Assembly: GCF_040267705.1 (NCBI RefSeq)
Contig: NZ_CP158374.1
Coordinates: 1,488,001-1,552,000 of the forward strand
Direction: 5' to 3'
Source: Agromyces sp. G08B096
GTDB taxonomy: Bacteria > Actinomycetota > Actinomycetes > Actinomycetales > Microbacteriaceae
DNA length: 64,000 bases
This document shows positions 1-11,344 of this stretch, one piece after another. Each line of letters starts with the position of its first letter. Positions within the stretch are counted from its first letter, which is position 1. The notes under the pieces were generated by a model. The model was not told the DNA's origin. It did not search any database and worked only from the letters and a program-made list of their open reading frames with translations. Position numbers and translations under genes: made by a program.

Positions 1-1
1 G

Positions 2-64
2 CATCCGCTGCTGCAGAGCGCCGCCGAACTCGGGCTCGTCGCCCTCCCGCCGTCGGGGGAGTAG
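2..64 (+). CDS. C-terminal end of an unidentified protein (partial)
   Basis: The first 64 bases hold an open frame of 20 codons ending in TAG, reading HPLLQSAAELGLVALPPSGE. Only the tail is present, so no family can be assigned. It converges on the deacylase gene on the opposite strand with four bases between the stops. It is called a gene because the frame is open from the window edge and has high G+C at third positions, but a fragment this short could be chance. Confidence 0.45.
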   Translation, partial: HPLLQSAAELGLVALPPSGE

Positions 65-68
65 CGGG

Positions 69-569
69 TCAGCGCTGACGCGCGATCGGCGCGTAGCGGC
101 CGGCCGTGACCGCGAGCAAGTCGTCGGGCGCGAGCTCCACGTCGAAGCCGCGACGCCCGCCCGAGACCAGGATGGTCTCGCACAGGATGGCCGACTCGTC
201 GAGCACGGTCGGCAGCGCCGTCTTCTGTCCGATCGGGCTGATGCCGCCGACGACGTACCCGGTGCGGCGTTCGGCGGTCGCCGGATCGGCGAGCTCGGCG
301 CGCTTCCCGCCGACGGCGGCCGCCAGCGCCTTCAGGTCGAGCTGCTGCGCCACGGGCACGATACCGACGGCGAGCGGGCCGCCGTCGACCGTGGCGAGGA
401 GGGTCTTGAACACGCGCTCGGGGTCGACGCCGAGCTTCTCGGCCGCCTCGAGGCCGAAGGCCGCGGCGCGAGGGTCGTGCTCGTAGGCGTGCGCCCGGAA
501 GGCGATGCCGGCCGCCTGGAGGGCGACGGTCGCCGGCGTGCCGGCGGAGGCATCCGTTCGCCTCGTCAT
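69..569 (-). CDS. ybaK: YbaK/EbsC-family aminoacyl-tRNA deacylase
   Basis: A 166-residue protein of the YbaK/EbsC (ProX-like) family. These enzymes hydrolyse mischarged tRNA, typically Cys-tRNA(Pro), in the cytoplasm. The sequence shows the family pattern: a VFKTLLATVDG segment with the conserved lysine near residue 55, a G-rich KR..LADP region, and a late GYVVGGISPIGQK stretch. Length matches the family norm of about 155-165. The ATG at 569 overlaps the TGA of glgX (ATGA), so the two are probably translationally coupled, although no functional link to glycogen metabolism is known. Family assignment is secure; the exact tRNA substrate is inferred from homologues. Confidence 0.9.
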   Translation of the reverse strand: MTRRTDASAGTPATVALQAAGIAFRAHAYEHDPRAAAFGLEAAEKLGVDPERVFKTLLATVDGGPLAVGIVPVAQQLDLKALAAAVGGKRAELADPATAERRTGYVVGGISPIGQKTALPTVLDESAILCETILVSGGRRGFDVELAPDDLLAVTAGRYAPIARQR

Positions 570-2677
570 CGCGCGCCCTCCGCGCGGTAGAGCCGCATGG
601 ACTGCGCTGCCACGCCGACGCGCTCGCCCGGCCTCGACTCGGCGGGCCGAGTCTCGGACGCCGGGGCGCCGGGCGCGTCGTCCGCGTCGGGTGACTCGGC
701 CGCCGAGTCCCAGAGCAGCACGTACCGGTCGACGCCGTCGTGTGCGGGCAGCACGACCTCGGTCGGAGCCTCGTGCGCGTGCACGACGAGCAGGATGCGG
801 TTCGGGCCCTCGGTCTCGGGGGTCGACGCGGCGAGGTACTGCAACGTGCGCTCGGCGGGGGAGTTCCAGTCGTCGATGGTCATGGTCGCGCCGTCGGCGT
901 TGTACCAGTCCATCTGCGTCGCGCTCGGCGTCGTCTCGCCGAAGACGCCGTAGCGGACCGGTCGGAGTGCCGGGTTCTCGGCGCGCAGCCGGATGAGATG
1001 CCGTGCGGTCGCGAGCAGTCGCCGCGCGTCCTCGCCCCACGACCAGTCGAGCCAGGTCAGCTCGGAATCGTGGCAGTAGGCGTTGTTGTTGCCGGCCTGG
1101 CTCCGGCCCACCTCGTCGCCGGCGGTGAGCATCGGCACGCCGGCCGAGAGCAGCAGCGTGCCGAGCAGGTTGCGGATGCTCCGCCGGCGAGCCGCGAGGA
1201 TCTCGGGGTCGTCGGTGCGTCCCTCGACGCCGTGGTTGTACGACCGGTTCGCGTCGGTGCCGTCGCGATTGTCCTCCCCGTTGCCCTCGTTGTGCTTCAC
1301 GTCGTACGCCGTCAGGTCGGCCAGGGTGAAGCCGTCGTGCGCGGTGATGAAGTTCAGGCTCGCGAGGGGGCCGCGCTCCTGGGCGAACGTGTTCGCGGAG
1401 CCGGCCAGCCGGGTCGCGAACCGGCCGATGCCGCTGCCGGCCGAGCCAGTCTCGCGCTCCCGGCGGAGGTCGCTCAGCCAGAAGTCGCGCATCCGGTCGC
1501 GGTAGCGGTCGTTCCACTCCGTGAAGCCGGCGGGGAAGTTGCCGGTCTGCCAGCCGCCCGGACCGACGTCCCACGGCTCGGCGATCAGCTTCGTGGCGCC
1601 GATCACCGGGTCGTCGAGCATCGCCCGCAGGAGCGGGTGCTCGGCGTCGAATCCGCCGTCCTCGTCGCGGCCGAGCGTCGCCGCGAGGTCGAGTCTGAAG
1701 CCGTCGACGCCGACCTCGCCCGCCCAGTACCGCATGGAGTCGAGCACCAGCCGGCGCGCCGGCTCGCCGCCGAAGTCGAGCGTGTTGCCGCAGCCCGTGG
1801 TGTCGAAGTACTCGCCGTCGACGCCGTGCCGGTAGTACCCGGCGTTGTCGATGCCGCGGAAGCTGAAGGTCGGGCCGTGCCGGCCCTCCTCGGCCGTGTG
1901 GTTGTAGACCACATCGAGCACCACCTCGAGCCCGGCCCGGTGGAGCCCGTCGACCATCGCGGCGAACTCGTCCCGCACGGCCGCAGGGCCGGCGGCCTGC
2001 GCGTCCGTCGTGGCGTAGGGGGCATGCGGGGCGAAGAACGCGAGCGTGTTGTAGCCCCAGTAGTTCGGGCGCCCCTGACGCACGAGACGCTCCTCCGAGA
2101 CGAAGGCATGCACGGGCAGGAGCTCGACCGTCGTCACGCCGAGCCGGGTCAGGTGCTCGATCGAGGCGTCGTGCGCGAGCCCGGCGTAGGTGCCCCTGAG
2201 CTCGGCCGGCACCGCAGGGTTCCGGCGACTGAAGCCGCGGACGTGGGCCTCGTAGACGACGGTCCGGTCGAGCGGGATGCGCGGGGCGGGAGGACGGGCG
2301 GCGGCTTCGTACACCCGGTCGGCCGGCGCGTCGAGCGGCGCGAGGGCGACGCCGCGCCACGAGCCGTCGTCGGCGCGGGCGAGCCCCGTGGCATACGGGT
2401 CGAGGAGCGTGTGCACCGGGTTGAAGGCGTGCGCAGGGCCGGCCGGCCCGTCGACCCGGACCCCGTAGTGCGCACCCGGGACGAGGCGCGCCGAGCGGGC
2501 CCGCCAGACGCCGTGCTCGTCGCGTTCGGCGGCCACCCGGTCGATTGCCCAGTCGAGGTCGTCGGCCGCGAAGACGACCAGTTCGACCGCGGTCGCGTGC
2601 TCCGACCACAGCCGCAGCAGTCCGCCGTCCGCGTCGGCGCGCACCCCGAGATCGTGCAGGGGATCGGGCGCGGACAT
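566..2677 (-). CDS. glgX: Glycogen debranching enzyme GlgX
   Basis: A 703-residue GH13 enzyme that hydrolyses alpha-1,6 branches of glycogen limit dextrins. An N-terminal CBM48-like domain occupies about the first 120 residues. The catalytic barrel follows, with DVVYNHT, then GVDGFRLDLA carrying the aspartate nucleophile, LIAEPWD carrying the acid/base glutamate, and a later FITAHDGFTL motif. Length fits the family (about 700). The ATG at 2677 lies only 18 bp from the divergent cysteine desulfurase start, and a TACTGT hexamer lies 7 bases upstream, which predicts a leaderless transcript. The gene is followed by ybaK with a 4-base overlap. Confidence 0.95.
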   Translation of the reverse strand: MSAPDPLHDLGVRADADGGLLRLWSEHATAVELVVFAADDLDWAIDRVAAERDEHGVWRARSARLVPGAHYGVRVDGPAGPAHAFNPVHTLLDPYATGLARADDGSWRGVALAPLDAPADRVYEAAARPPAPRIPLDRTVVYEAHVRGFSRRNPAVPAELRGTYAGLAHDASIEHLTRLGVTTVELLPVHAFVSEERLVRQGRPNYWGYNTLAFFAPHAPYATTDAQAAGPAAVRDEFAAMVDGLHRAGLEVVLDVVYNHTAEEGRHGPTFSFRGIDNAGYYRHGVDGEYFDTTGCGNTLDFGGEPARRLVLDSMRYWAGEVGVDGFRLDLAATLGRDEDGGFDAEHPLLRAMLDDPVIGATKLIAEPWDVGPGGWQTGNFPAGFTEWNDRYRDRMRDFWLSDLRRERETGSAGSGIGRFATRLAGSANTFAQERGPLASLNFITAHDGFTLADLTAYDVKHNEGNGEDNRDGTDANRSYNHGVEGRTDDPEILAARRRSIRNLLGTLLLSAGVPMLTAGDEVGRSQAGNNNAYCHDSELTWLDWSWGEDARRLLATARHLIRLRAENPALRPVRYGVFGETTPSATQMDWYNADGATMTIDDWNSPAERTLQYLAASTPETEGPNRILLVVHAHEAPTEVVLPAHDGVDRYVLLWDSAAESPDADDAPGAPASETRPAESRPGERVGVAAQSMRLYRAEGAR

Positions 2678-2695
2678 GCGTTCTACAGTAGTTCC
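2678..2695. promoter_or_regulatory. Predicted bidirectional leaderless promoter, glgX/cysteine desulfurase
   Basis: The whole 18-bp gap between the two divergent ATGs contains TACAGTA at 2684-2690. Read on the plus strand it gives -10 TACAGT ending 6 bases before the desulfurase ATG. Read on the minus strand it gives TACTGT ending 7 bases before the glgX ATG. The two hexamers overlap by five bases, so RNA polymerase could open only one direction at a time. No ribosome-binding site fits in the gap for either gene. Confidence 0.6.
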
Positions 2696-3925
2696 ATGGC
2701 GTATCTCGACCACGCCGCCACGACCCCGATGCTGCCCGAGGCGATCGACGCGCTCACGGCGGCCCTGCAGGTGACCGGCAACCCCGCGTCCATCCACAGC
2801 GCCGGCCAGCGCGCCAAGCGACTCCTCGAACAGTCCCGCGAACAGGTCGCCGCCACGCTCGGCGCCGACCCCATCGAGGTCGTCTTCACGGGCAGCGGCA
2901 CCGAGTCGGTGAACCTCGCGATCAAGGGGCTGTACTGGCGTCGCCGCGACGCGAGCCCCGCGGGCATCGCCCGACGCATCCTGTACCCCGCGGGCGAGCA
3001 CCACGCGACGATCGACACCGTCGACTGGCTCGCCGAGCACGACGGCGCCGAGCTCGTCGAACTGCCCGTCGACGAGGTGGGCCGCGTGCGGCTCGACGCG
3101 CTCGCCGCGGAGCTCGAACGCGACGCGGCATCCATCGCGCTCGTCACGATGCTGTGGGCGAGCAACGAGGTCGGCACCATCCAGCCCGTGACAGAGGCGG
3201 CCGCGCTGGCCGCCCGGGCGGGGGTGCCGTTGCATGCCGATGCGGTCGCGGCGTACGGCCAGCTCCCCATCGACCTGCACGCGATCCGCACGGCGACCGC
3301 GGCACCGGCCGGCGCGGGACTCGTGGCCGTCAGTGTCTCCGCGCACAAGATCGGCGGGCCGGCCGGCATCGGCGCGCTCGTCCTCGACCGCTCGGCGCAG
3401 ATCGAGCCGCTCCTGCACGGCGGCGGCCAGCAGCGCCGCATCCGGTCGGGTACGCAGGACGTCGCGGCGGCGGCCGCGTTCGCCGCGGCGGCGACCGCCG
3501 TGGCGGCCCGGCTCGACGACGACACGGTCCGGATGGCGGCCCTCCGCGACCGGCTCATCGCGGGCGTGACCCGGCTCGTGCCCGACGCGCGCCTCTCCGG
3601 CGACCCCGACCCCGCCGGCCGCCTGCCGGCGAACGTCCACTTCTCCTTCCCGGGATGCGAGGGCGACTCGCTGCTCTTCCTCCTCGACGCCGCGGGCGTC
3701 GCCGTGTCGACGGGATCGGCGTGCCAGGCCGGCGTGCCCGAGCCGAGCCACGTCCTGCTCGCGATGGGCCGCAGCGAGGCCGACGCGCGCGGCGCGCTCC
3801 GCCTGACGCTCGGGCACGCGTCCACCGACGCGGACGTCGACGCGTTCCTCGCCGCGCTGCCCGAGGCGCACGCCCGCGCCGCGCGCGCCGGCCTCGCCGC
3901 GCGCACGACCTCGTTCGACCGGTGA
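2696..3925 (+). CDS. Cysteine desulfurase (IscS/NifS family)
   Basis: A 409-residue class V aminotransferase-fold, PLP-dependent enzyme that takes sulfur from cysteine onto an active-site cysteine. Visible landmarks are the DHAATT start, the PLP lysine K218 in SVSAHKIGG, and the persulfide cysteine C343 in STGSACQAG. The motif that normally reads HxDAxQ is HADAVA here, so the usual glutamine near the PLP ring is replaced by alanine (residue 185). The adjacent downstream gene is mnmA, whose product needs exactly this sulfur, so supply of sulfur for tRNA 2-thiouridine is the likely main job. The start is fixed by the leaderless promoter. Confidence 0.9.
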   Translation: MAYLDHAATTPMLPEAIDALTAALQVTGNPASIHSAGQRAKRLLEQSREQVAATLGADPIEVVFTGSGTESVNLAIKGLYWRRRDASPAGIARRILYPAGEHHATIDTVDWLAEHDGAELVELPVDEVGRVRLDALAAELERDAASIALVTMLWASNEVGTIQPVTEAAALAARAGVPLHADAVAAYGQLPIDLHAIRTATAAPAGAGLVAVSVSAHKIGGPAGIGALVLDRSAQIEPLLHGGGQQRRIRSGTQDVAAAAAFAAAATAVAARLDDDTVRMAALRDRLIAGVTRLVPDARLSGDPDPAGRLPANVHFSFPGCEGDSLLFLLDAAGVAVSTGSACQAGVPEPSHVLLAMGRSEADARGALRLTLGHASTDADVDAFLAALPEAHARAARAGLAARTTSFDR

Positions 3926-3960
3926 GCACCGGCTCGGGGCATCCGCCCAGCCGCCGTTCG

Positions 3961-3972
3961 TAGACTGGACGC
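3961..3972 (+). promoter_or_regulatory. Predicted leaderless promoter of mnmA
   Basis: TAGACT at 3961-3966 is followed by 6 bases and then the ATG at 3973. There is no Shine-Dalgarno sequence. Confidence 0.6.
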
Positions 3973-5112
3973 ATGCGAGTGCTTGCGGCCATGTCCGGCG
4001 GTGTCGACAGCGCCGTCGCGGCGGCGCGCGCCGTCGAGGCCGGCCACGACGTCGTCGGCGTGCACCTCGCGCTCAGCCGGATGCCGGGCACGCTGCGCAC
4101 CGGCAGCCGCGGCTGCTGCACCATCGAGGACTCGATGGACGCCCAGCGCGCCGCCGACCTGCTCGGCATCCCGTACTACGTGTGGGACTTCTCCGAGCGG
4201 TTCAAGTCCGACGTCGTCGAAGACTTCATCGCCGAGTACTCGGCCGGACGCACGCCGAACCCCTGCATGCGCTGCAATGAGCGCATCAAGTTCGCCGCAC
4301 TCCTCGAGAAGGCGCTCGCGCTCGGCTTCGACGCGGTGGCGACGGGCCACTACGCGAAGATCACGACGGATGCCTCGGGCCGGCGGGAGCTCCACCGCGC
4401 GAGCGCGGAGGCGAAGGACCAGTCGTACGTGCTGGGCGTGCTCACCGCCGAGCAGCTCGCGCACGCCTACTTCCCGCTCGGCGACACCCCCTCGAAGGAG
4501 CTCGTCCGCCAGGAGGCCGAGCGGCGCGGACTCCAGGTCGCGCGGAAGCCCGATTCGTACGACATCTGCTTCATCTCCGACGGCGACACGAAGGGCTGGC
4601 TCGCCGAGAAGGTCGGCGAGGCGCCCGGCGACATCGTCGACCGCACCGGCGCCGTCGTCGGCCGGCACGACGGCGCGCACGCCTATACCGTCGGACAGCG
4701 CCGAGGGCTGCACCTCGGCACGCCGGCCCCGGACGGCCGGCCCCGGTTCGTCCTCGAGGTGCGGCCGAAGCAGAACACCGTGGTGGTGGGCCCGAAGGAG
4801 GCGCTCGCGGTCGCGGAGATCGCCGGGTCGAGGTTCTCCTGGGCCGGCGCCGACCCGGTCGCCTCCGGACTGGTCGCCCGCGCTCGGGAGGCGTTCGCCT
4901 GCGACGTGCAGATCCGGGCGCACGCCGACCCGGTGCCGGCGACCGCGCACGTCGCACCCGGACCTGGCGACGAGTCCGAACTCGTGATCGTGCCCGATCG
5001 CCCGCTCGACGGCGTCGCGCCAGGGCAGACCGCGGTGGTCTACGTCGGTACGAGGGTGCTCGGTCAGTGCACCATCGACCGCACGGTGAGCGCCGTGCCC
5101 GTGGACGCGTAG
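3973..5112 (+). CDS. mnmA: tRNA-specific 2-thiouridylase MnmA
   Basis: A 379-residue enzyme that thiolates U34 of tRNA for Glu, Gln and Lys, using ATP and relayed sulfur. The PP-loop SGGVDS sits at residues 8-13. The catalytic pair is C98, in the NPCMRC segment (C98/C101), and C199 in DICFISDG. The SYVLGVL and YTVGQRRG family blocks are also present. Length is normal. It lies 47 bp after the cysteine desulfurase on the same strand and has its own predicted -10 element six bases before the ATG, so it may be transcribed both with the desulfurase and alone. Confidence 0.96.
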   Translation: MRVLAAMSGGVDSAVAAARAVEAGHDVVGVHLALSRMPGTLRTGSRGCCTIEDSMDAQRAADLLGIPYYVWDFSERFKSDVVEDFIAEYSAGRTPNPCMRCNERIKFAALLEKALALGFDAVATGHYAKITTDASGRRELHRASAEAKDQSYVLGVLTAEQLAHAYFPLGDTPSKELVRQEAERRGLQVARKPDSYDICFISDGDTKGWLAEKVGEAPGDIVDRTGAVVGRHDGAHAYTVGQRRGLHLGTPAPDGRPRFVLEVRPKQNTVVVGPKEALAVAEIAGSRFSWAGADPVASGLVARAREAFACDVQIRAHADPVPATAHVAPGPGDESELVIVPDRPLDGVAPGQTAVVYVGTRVLGQCTIDRTVSAVPVDA

Positions 5113-5192
5113 CCGACGGACCTTCCGGCCGGGCATCCCGCCTGGGCGCGGCCGGCCGGGTGCGCCGCCGCGACGGTGTCGGACCGCGCTCC

Positions 5193-7595
<2,403 letters not shown>

Positions 7596-7644
7596 CGCGA
7601 GTGAGTCGGCGCCGGCGCGACCGGCGGCGGAGAAGGGGGACGCA

Positions 7645-9420
7645 GTGGCTGCAGCGCGGGGGAGCCGGCCGGATGACGGCGCCGACGAGTCCGAGTCGGC
7701 GCGCCGTGCGTCGCGGCGGGACTTCCTGAAGATCGGCGGCGCGGCCGCCGCGGGCGCGGTCGTCGGCGGGGGAGCGGGCGCCGCGATCGGGGCCGCGATC
7801 GGCCACGCGCGCGGCTTCGCCGAGGGCGCAGACGACTTCGCGGCGCTGAACCCGCGCGAGGAGGCCGGCTTCGACCACCTCGTCGTCGTCATGGGCGAGA
7901 ACCGGTCCTTCGACAATCTGCTCGGCTGGCTGTACACGCCCGACGACGTTCCCGACGGCCAGCGGTTCGACGGCCTGGCGTTCGGCGAGTACGCGAACCC
8001 CGCTCCCGATGGCACGAGCGTCCCGGCCCACGTGTACGAGGGAGCGACCGACGACGTGATGGGGCGCCCGAACCCCGACCCGGGCGAAGAGTACCCGCAC
8101 GTGAACACCCAGCTGTTCGGGATCTTCGACCCGGCGGACAACGCCGACGTCGAAGTGGGCGACACGCGCGCCCCGTTCAACGCGCCGCCCGCGGGTCAGA
8201 CGCCGACGATGGACGGCTTCCTCCTCGACTACCACGCCGACTTCAGTCGCAGGAAGAAGGGCGCCGCGCCCACGCCCGCCGAGGCGAACCAGATCATGGG
8301 CTCCTTCTCGCCCGAGATGCTGCCCGTGCTGTCGACGCTCGCGAAGAACTTCGCGGTGTTCGACGCCTGGCACTGCGCCGTGCCGTCCCAGACGTTCTGC
8401 AACAGGTCGTTCTTCCACGCCTCGACCTCGCATGGGTTCGTGACCAACAAGCATGGCGGCGGCTACGGCAAGTGGCTCGACGCGCCAGCCGCTCCCACGG
8501 TGTTCAACCGCCTCGAGGAAGCCGGCCTCAGCTGGCGCATCTACTTCGACGAGCTGCAGCTCGTCTCGTTCACGGGCGTGCTGCACGCGCCCGTGCTCGA
8601 GCCGTATTGGCGCACCGACCACTTCGCCACGATGGAGCAGTTCTTCGACGACGTCCGCACGGGCAACCTGCCGGCGTACGCCTTCGTCGAGCCCCGCATG
8701 ATCTACAACCACAACGACTTCCACCCGCCGTTCGGCAAGCTGCGCGAATCGGAGGTCGACGGCACGGAGGTGATCGACAGCGCGGTCTCCGATGTCCGTG
8801 CGGGCGAACTGCTCATCCACCGCATCTACGAGGCGGTGAAGACGAGCGCGAGTCCCGAGGGCTCGAACGCGGTCAACACGCTGCTGCTCATCACGTTCGA
8901 CGAGCACGGCGGCACGTACGACCACGTGCCGCCGCCCGAGGCCACGCCACCGCACGAGGGCGGGGAGCCCGGGGAGATGGGCTTCACCTTCGACCGGCTC
9001 GGCTGCCGGGTGCCGGCGATCGCCGTGTCGGCGTACACGCGCGCCGGCACGATCGTGCATGACGAGATGCACCACGCGGCCGTCATCTCGACACTGTCGC
9101 GATTGCATGGGCTGAAGCCGCTCACGCGCCGCGACGCCGGGGCGAACGACCTGTTCGGGGTGGTGAACCTCGACCGGCCGAGGCATCCCTCGACCTGGCC
9201 GTCGACGACGCCGCAGTACGTGCCGCCGAATCCCGAGGCGACGGCGCCGCATCCGGCGCACGCGCACAAGGACAAGCCGCTGAGCCCGCCGGCGCGGGGG
9301 CTCATCGGACTGCTGCTCGCCCGGTTCGGCCGGGCCGACGAGCCCGAGCCCGAGACGTTCGCCGAAGCCTACGAGCTGCTGCATCGCCACGGCGAGGGCC
9401 TCTTCGGCGTACAGGGCTGA
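7645..9420 (+). CDS. Tat-exported phosphoesterase family protein (phospholipase C/acid phosphatase-like)
   Basis: A 591-residue member of the phosphoesterase family that includes bacterial phospholipase C and AcpA-type acid phosphatases. A twin-arginine signal SRRDFLKIGG around residues 28-37 is followed by an Ala/Gly-rich hydrophobic core, so the protein is exported folded by Tat. The GENRSFDNLLGW motif that carries the metal-binding and nucleophile region lies at about residues 90-100, and TFDEHGGTYDHVPPP lies in the second half. It starts at a GTG with a strong AAGGGGG ribosome-binding site 8-14 bases upstream, unlike its leaderless neighbours. The substrate is not decided by the sequence; phosphate scavenging or lipid cleavage are both possible. 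Confidence 0.85.
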   Translation: MAAARGSRPDDGADESESARRASRRDFLKIGGAAAAGAVVGGGAGAAIGAAIGHARGFAEGADDFAALNPREEAGFDHLVVVMGENRSFDNLLGWLYTPDDVPDGQRFDGLAFGEYANPAPDGTSVPAHVYEGATDDVMGRPNPDPGEEYPHVNTQLFGIFDPADNADVEVGDTRAPFNAPPAGQTPTMDGFLLDYHADFSRRKKGAAPTPAEANQIMGSFSPEMLPVLSTLAKNFAVFDAWHCAVPSQTFCNRSFFHASTSHGFVTNKHGGGYGKWLDAPAAPTVFNRLEEAGLSWRIYFDELQLVSFTGVLHAPVLEPYWRTDHFATMEQFFDDVRTGNLPAYAFVEPRMIYNHNDFHPPFGKLRESEVDGTEVIDSAVSDVRAGELLIHRIYEAVKTSASPEGSNAVNTLLLITFDEHGGTYDHVPPPEATPPHEGGEPGEMGFTFDRLGCRVPAIAVSAYTRAGTIVHDEMHHAAVISTLSRLHGLKPLTRRDAGANDLFGVVNLDRPRHPSTWPSTTPQYVPPNPEATAPHPAHAHKDKPLSPPARGLIGLLLARFGRADEPEPETFAEAYELLHRHGEGLFGVQG

Positions 9421-9463
9421 GCGCGGGCCCGGCTGCCCAGATCGACCGGCGCCGCCGCCCCGA

Positions 9464-9469
9464 TAGAAT
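9464..9469 (+). promoter_or_regulatory. Predicted -10 element of gatCAB
   Basis: TAGAAT lies 34 bases before the gatC ATG, leaving a leader of about 27 bases with a CGGAGC ribosome-binding site. No convincing -35 is visible. Confidence 0.5.
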
Positions 9470-9503
9470 CGAGCCATTCCCACCACGACACGTTCGGAGC
9501 AGC

Positions 9504-9806
9504 ATGTCTGAAATCAGTGCGGAGCAGGTCGCCCACCTCGCGACCCTCGCCCGCATCGCGCTCACCGAGGAAGAGATCGCGCACCTCACGACCGAACTCG
9601 GCCAGATCATGCAGGCCGTCGAGCAGGTGAGCCGGGTCGCGACGCCCGACGTGCCGCCGACGAGCCACCCGATCGCGATGCGGAACGTCTTCCGCGACGA
9701 TGTCGTGGGCGACAACGTTCTCACGCCGGCCGAAGCGCTCTCCGGTGCGCCCGAGCGCGACGGCGACCGGTTCAAGGTCTCCGCGATCCTGGGGGAGGAG
9801 CAGTGA
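9504..9806 (+). CDS. gatC: Glutamyl/aspartyl-tRNA amidotransferase subunit C
   Basis: A 100-residue subunit of the GatCAB complex, which converts mischarged Glu-tRNA(Gln) and Asp-tRNA(Asn) to the correct amidated forms. It wraps around GatA and stabilises it. The [18 protein letters not shown] opening and the central DVPPTSHP segment are typical. It heads the operon, and its TGA overlaps the GTG of gatA. Confidence 0.95.
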   Translation: MSEISAEQVAHLATLARIALTEEEIAHLTTELGQIMQAVEQVSRVATPDVPPTSHPIAMRNVFRDDVVGDNVLTPAEALSGAPERDGDRFKVSAILGEEQ

Positions 9807-11344
9807 GCCACGGCGACGACCTGATCCGCCTCTCCGCCGCCGACCTGGCGGCGCGCCTCGCCTCCGGCGACGTCTCCTCGGTCGAGGCGACGCGTGCCCA
9901 CCTCGACCGCATCGAGGCCGTCGACGGCGCCGTGCACGCGTTCCTCCACGTCGCGGCCGACCGCGCGCTCGAGGCGGCCGCCGACATCGACCGTCGCCGT
10001 GCAGCGGGCGAGACGCTCGGCGAACTCGCGGGCGTGCCGATCGCGGTGAAGGACGTCCTCGTCACCGAGGGCATGCCCTCGACCGCGGGTTCGCGCATCC
10101 TCGAGGGCTGGGTGCCCCCGTACGACGCGACGCCCGTGCGCCGGGTCCGCGAGGCGGGCCTCGTGCCGCTCGGCAAGACGAACATGGACGAGTTCGCCAT
10201 GGGGTCGTCGACCGAGCACTCGGCGTACGGCCCGACGCACAACCCGTGGGACCTCGACCGCATCCCCGGCGGTTCGGGCGGCGGGTCGGCCGCGGCCGTC
10301 GCCGCGTTCGAAGCGCCCCTCGCCCTCGGCAGCGACACCGGCGGCTCCATCCGTCAGCCCGCGCACGTCACGGGTACGGTCGGTGTGAAGCCGACCTACG
10401 GCGCCGTGAGCCGGTACGGCTCGATCGCCCTCGCCTCCTCGCTCGACCAGATCGGTCCCGTCACGCGCACCGTGCTCGACGCCGCGCTCCTGCAGGACGT
10501 CATCGCCGGGCACGACCCCCACGACTCGACCTCGATCCCCGAGGCGTGGCCGTCGATGGCCGACGCCGTGCGTCAGGCGGATGTCTCGGGCCTGCGCATC
10601 GGCGTCGTCAAGGAGCTCGACTCCGACGGCTTCCAGGCCGGCGTCCGCCAGCGCTTCCACGAGGCCCTCGAGCTGCTCGAGCGCAACGGCGCCGAGATCG
10701 TCGAGGTGTCCGCGCCGAACTTCGAGCACGCCATCGCCGCCTACTACCTGATCTTGCCCGCCGAGGCGTCGTCGAACCTCGCGAAGTTCGACTCGGTGCG
10801 CTTCGGCCTCCGGGTCACGCCCGACGGCGGCGGCACGGTCGAGCAGGTCATGTCGGCGACCCGCGAGGCCGGGTTCGGCGCCGAGGTCAAGCGCCGGATC
10901 ATCCTCGGCACCTACGCCCTGTCGGCCGGCTACTACGACGCGTACTACGGCAGCGCGCAGAAGGTCCGCACCCTCGTGCAGCGCGACTTCGACCAGGCGT
11001 TCTCGAATGTCGACGTGCTCGCCACCCCGACGGCGCCGACGACGGCGTTCCGGCTCGGCGAGAAGCTCGACGACCCGCTGGCGATGTACCTCAACGACGT
11101 CGCGACCATCCCGGCGAACCTCGCGGGCGTGCCCGGCATCTCGGTGCCCGCCGGTCTCGCGCCGGAGGACGGGCTGCCCGTCGGGATCCAGTTCCTGGCC
11201 CCTGCCCGCGAGGACGCGCGTCTGTACAACGTCGGCGGGGCGCTCGAGCAGCTGCTGCTCGCCGAGTGGGGCGGGCCGCTGCTGAACCGGGCACCCGCCC
11301 TCACCACCCATGAGCTGCTCGCGACCGAGGAAGGCGCCGTCTGA
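9803..11344 (+). CDS. gatA: Glutamyl/aspartyl-tRNA amidotransferase subunit A
   Basis: A 513-residue amidase-signature protein that releases ammonia from glutamine for GatB. The Ser-cisSer-Lys triad is visible: lysine in GVPIAVKD, and serines in [11 protein letters not shown] and [11 protein letters not shown]. The GTG start overlaps the gatC stop (GTGA), and the gatB ATG shares one base with the gatA stop (TGATG), so the three subunits are translationally coupled for equal stoichiometry. Confidence 0.96.
   Translation: MSHGDDLIRLSAADLAARLASGDVSSVEATRAHLDRIEAVDGAVHAFLHVAADRALEAAADIDRRRAAGETLGELAGVPIAVKDVLVTEGMPSTAGSRILEGWVPPYDATPVRRVREAGLVPLGKTNMDEFAMGSSTEHSAYGPTHNPWDLDRIPGGSGGGSAAAVAAFEAPLALGSDTGGSIRQPAHVTGTVGVKPTYGAVSRYGSIALASSLDQIGPVTRTVLDAALLQDVIAGHDPHDSTSIPEAWPSMADAVRQADVSGLRIGVVKELDSDGFQAGVRQRFHEALELLERNGAEIVEVSAPNFEHAIAAYYLILPAEASSNLAKFDSVRFGLRVTPDGGGTVEQVMSATREAGFGAEVKRRIILGTYALSAGYYDAYYGSAQKVRTLVQRDFDQAFSNVDVLATPTAPTTAFRLGEKLDDPLAMYLNDVATIPANLAGVPGISVPAGLAPEDGLPVGIQFLAPAREDARLYNVGGALEQLLLAEWGGPLLNRAPALTTHELLATEEGAV

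Noticed and set aside
566..3871. An open minus-strand frame spanning the whole cysteine desulfurase gene into glgX, over 1000 codons
   Set aside because: High G+C leaves the reverse frames open. The plus-strand desulfurase has all its motifs, and the glgX start is set by the promoter and by the GH13 N-terminus.
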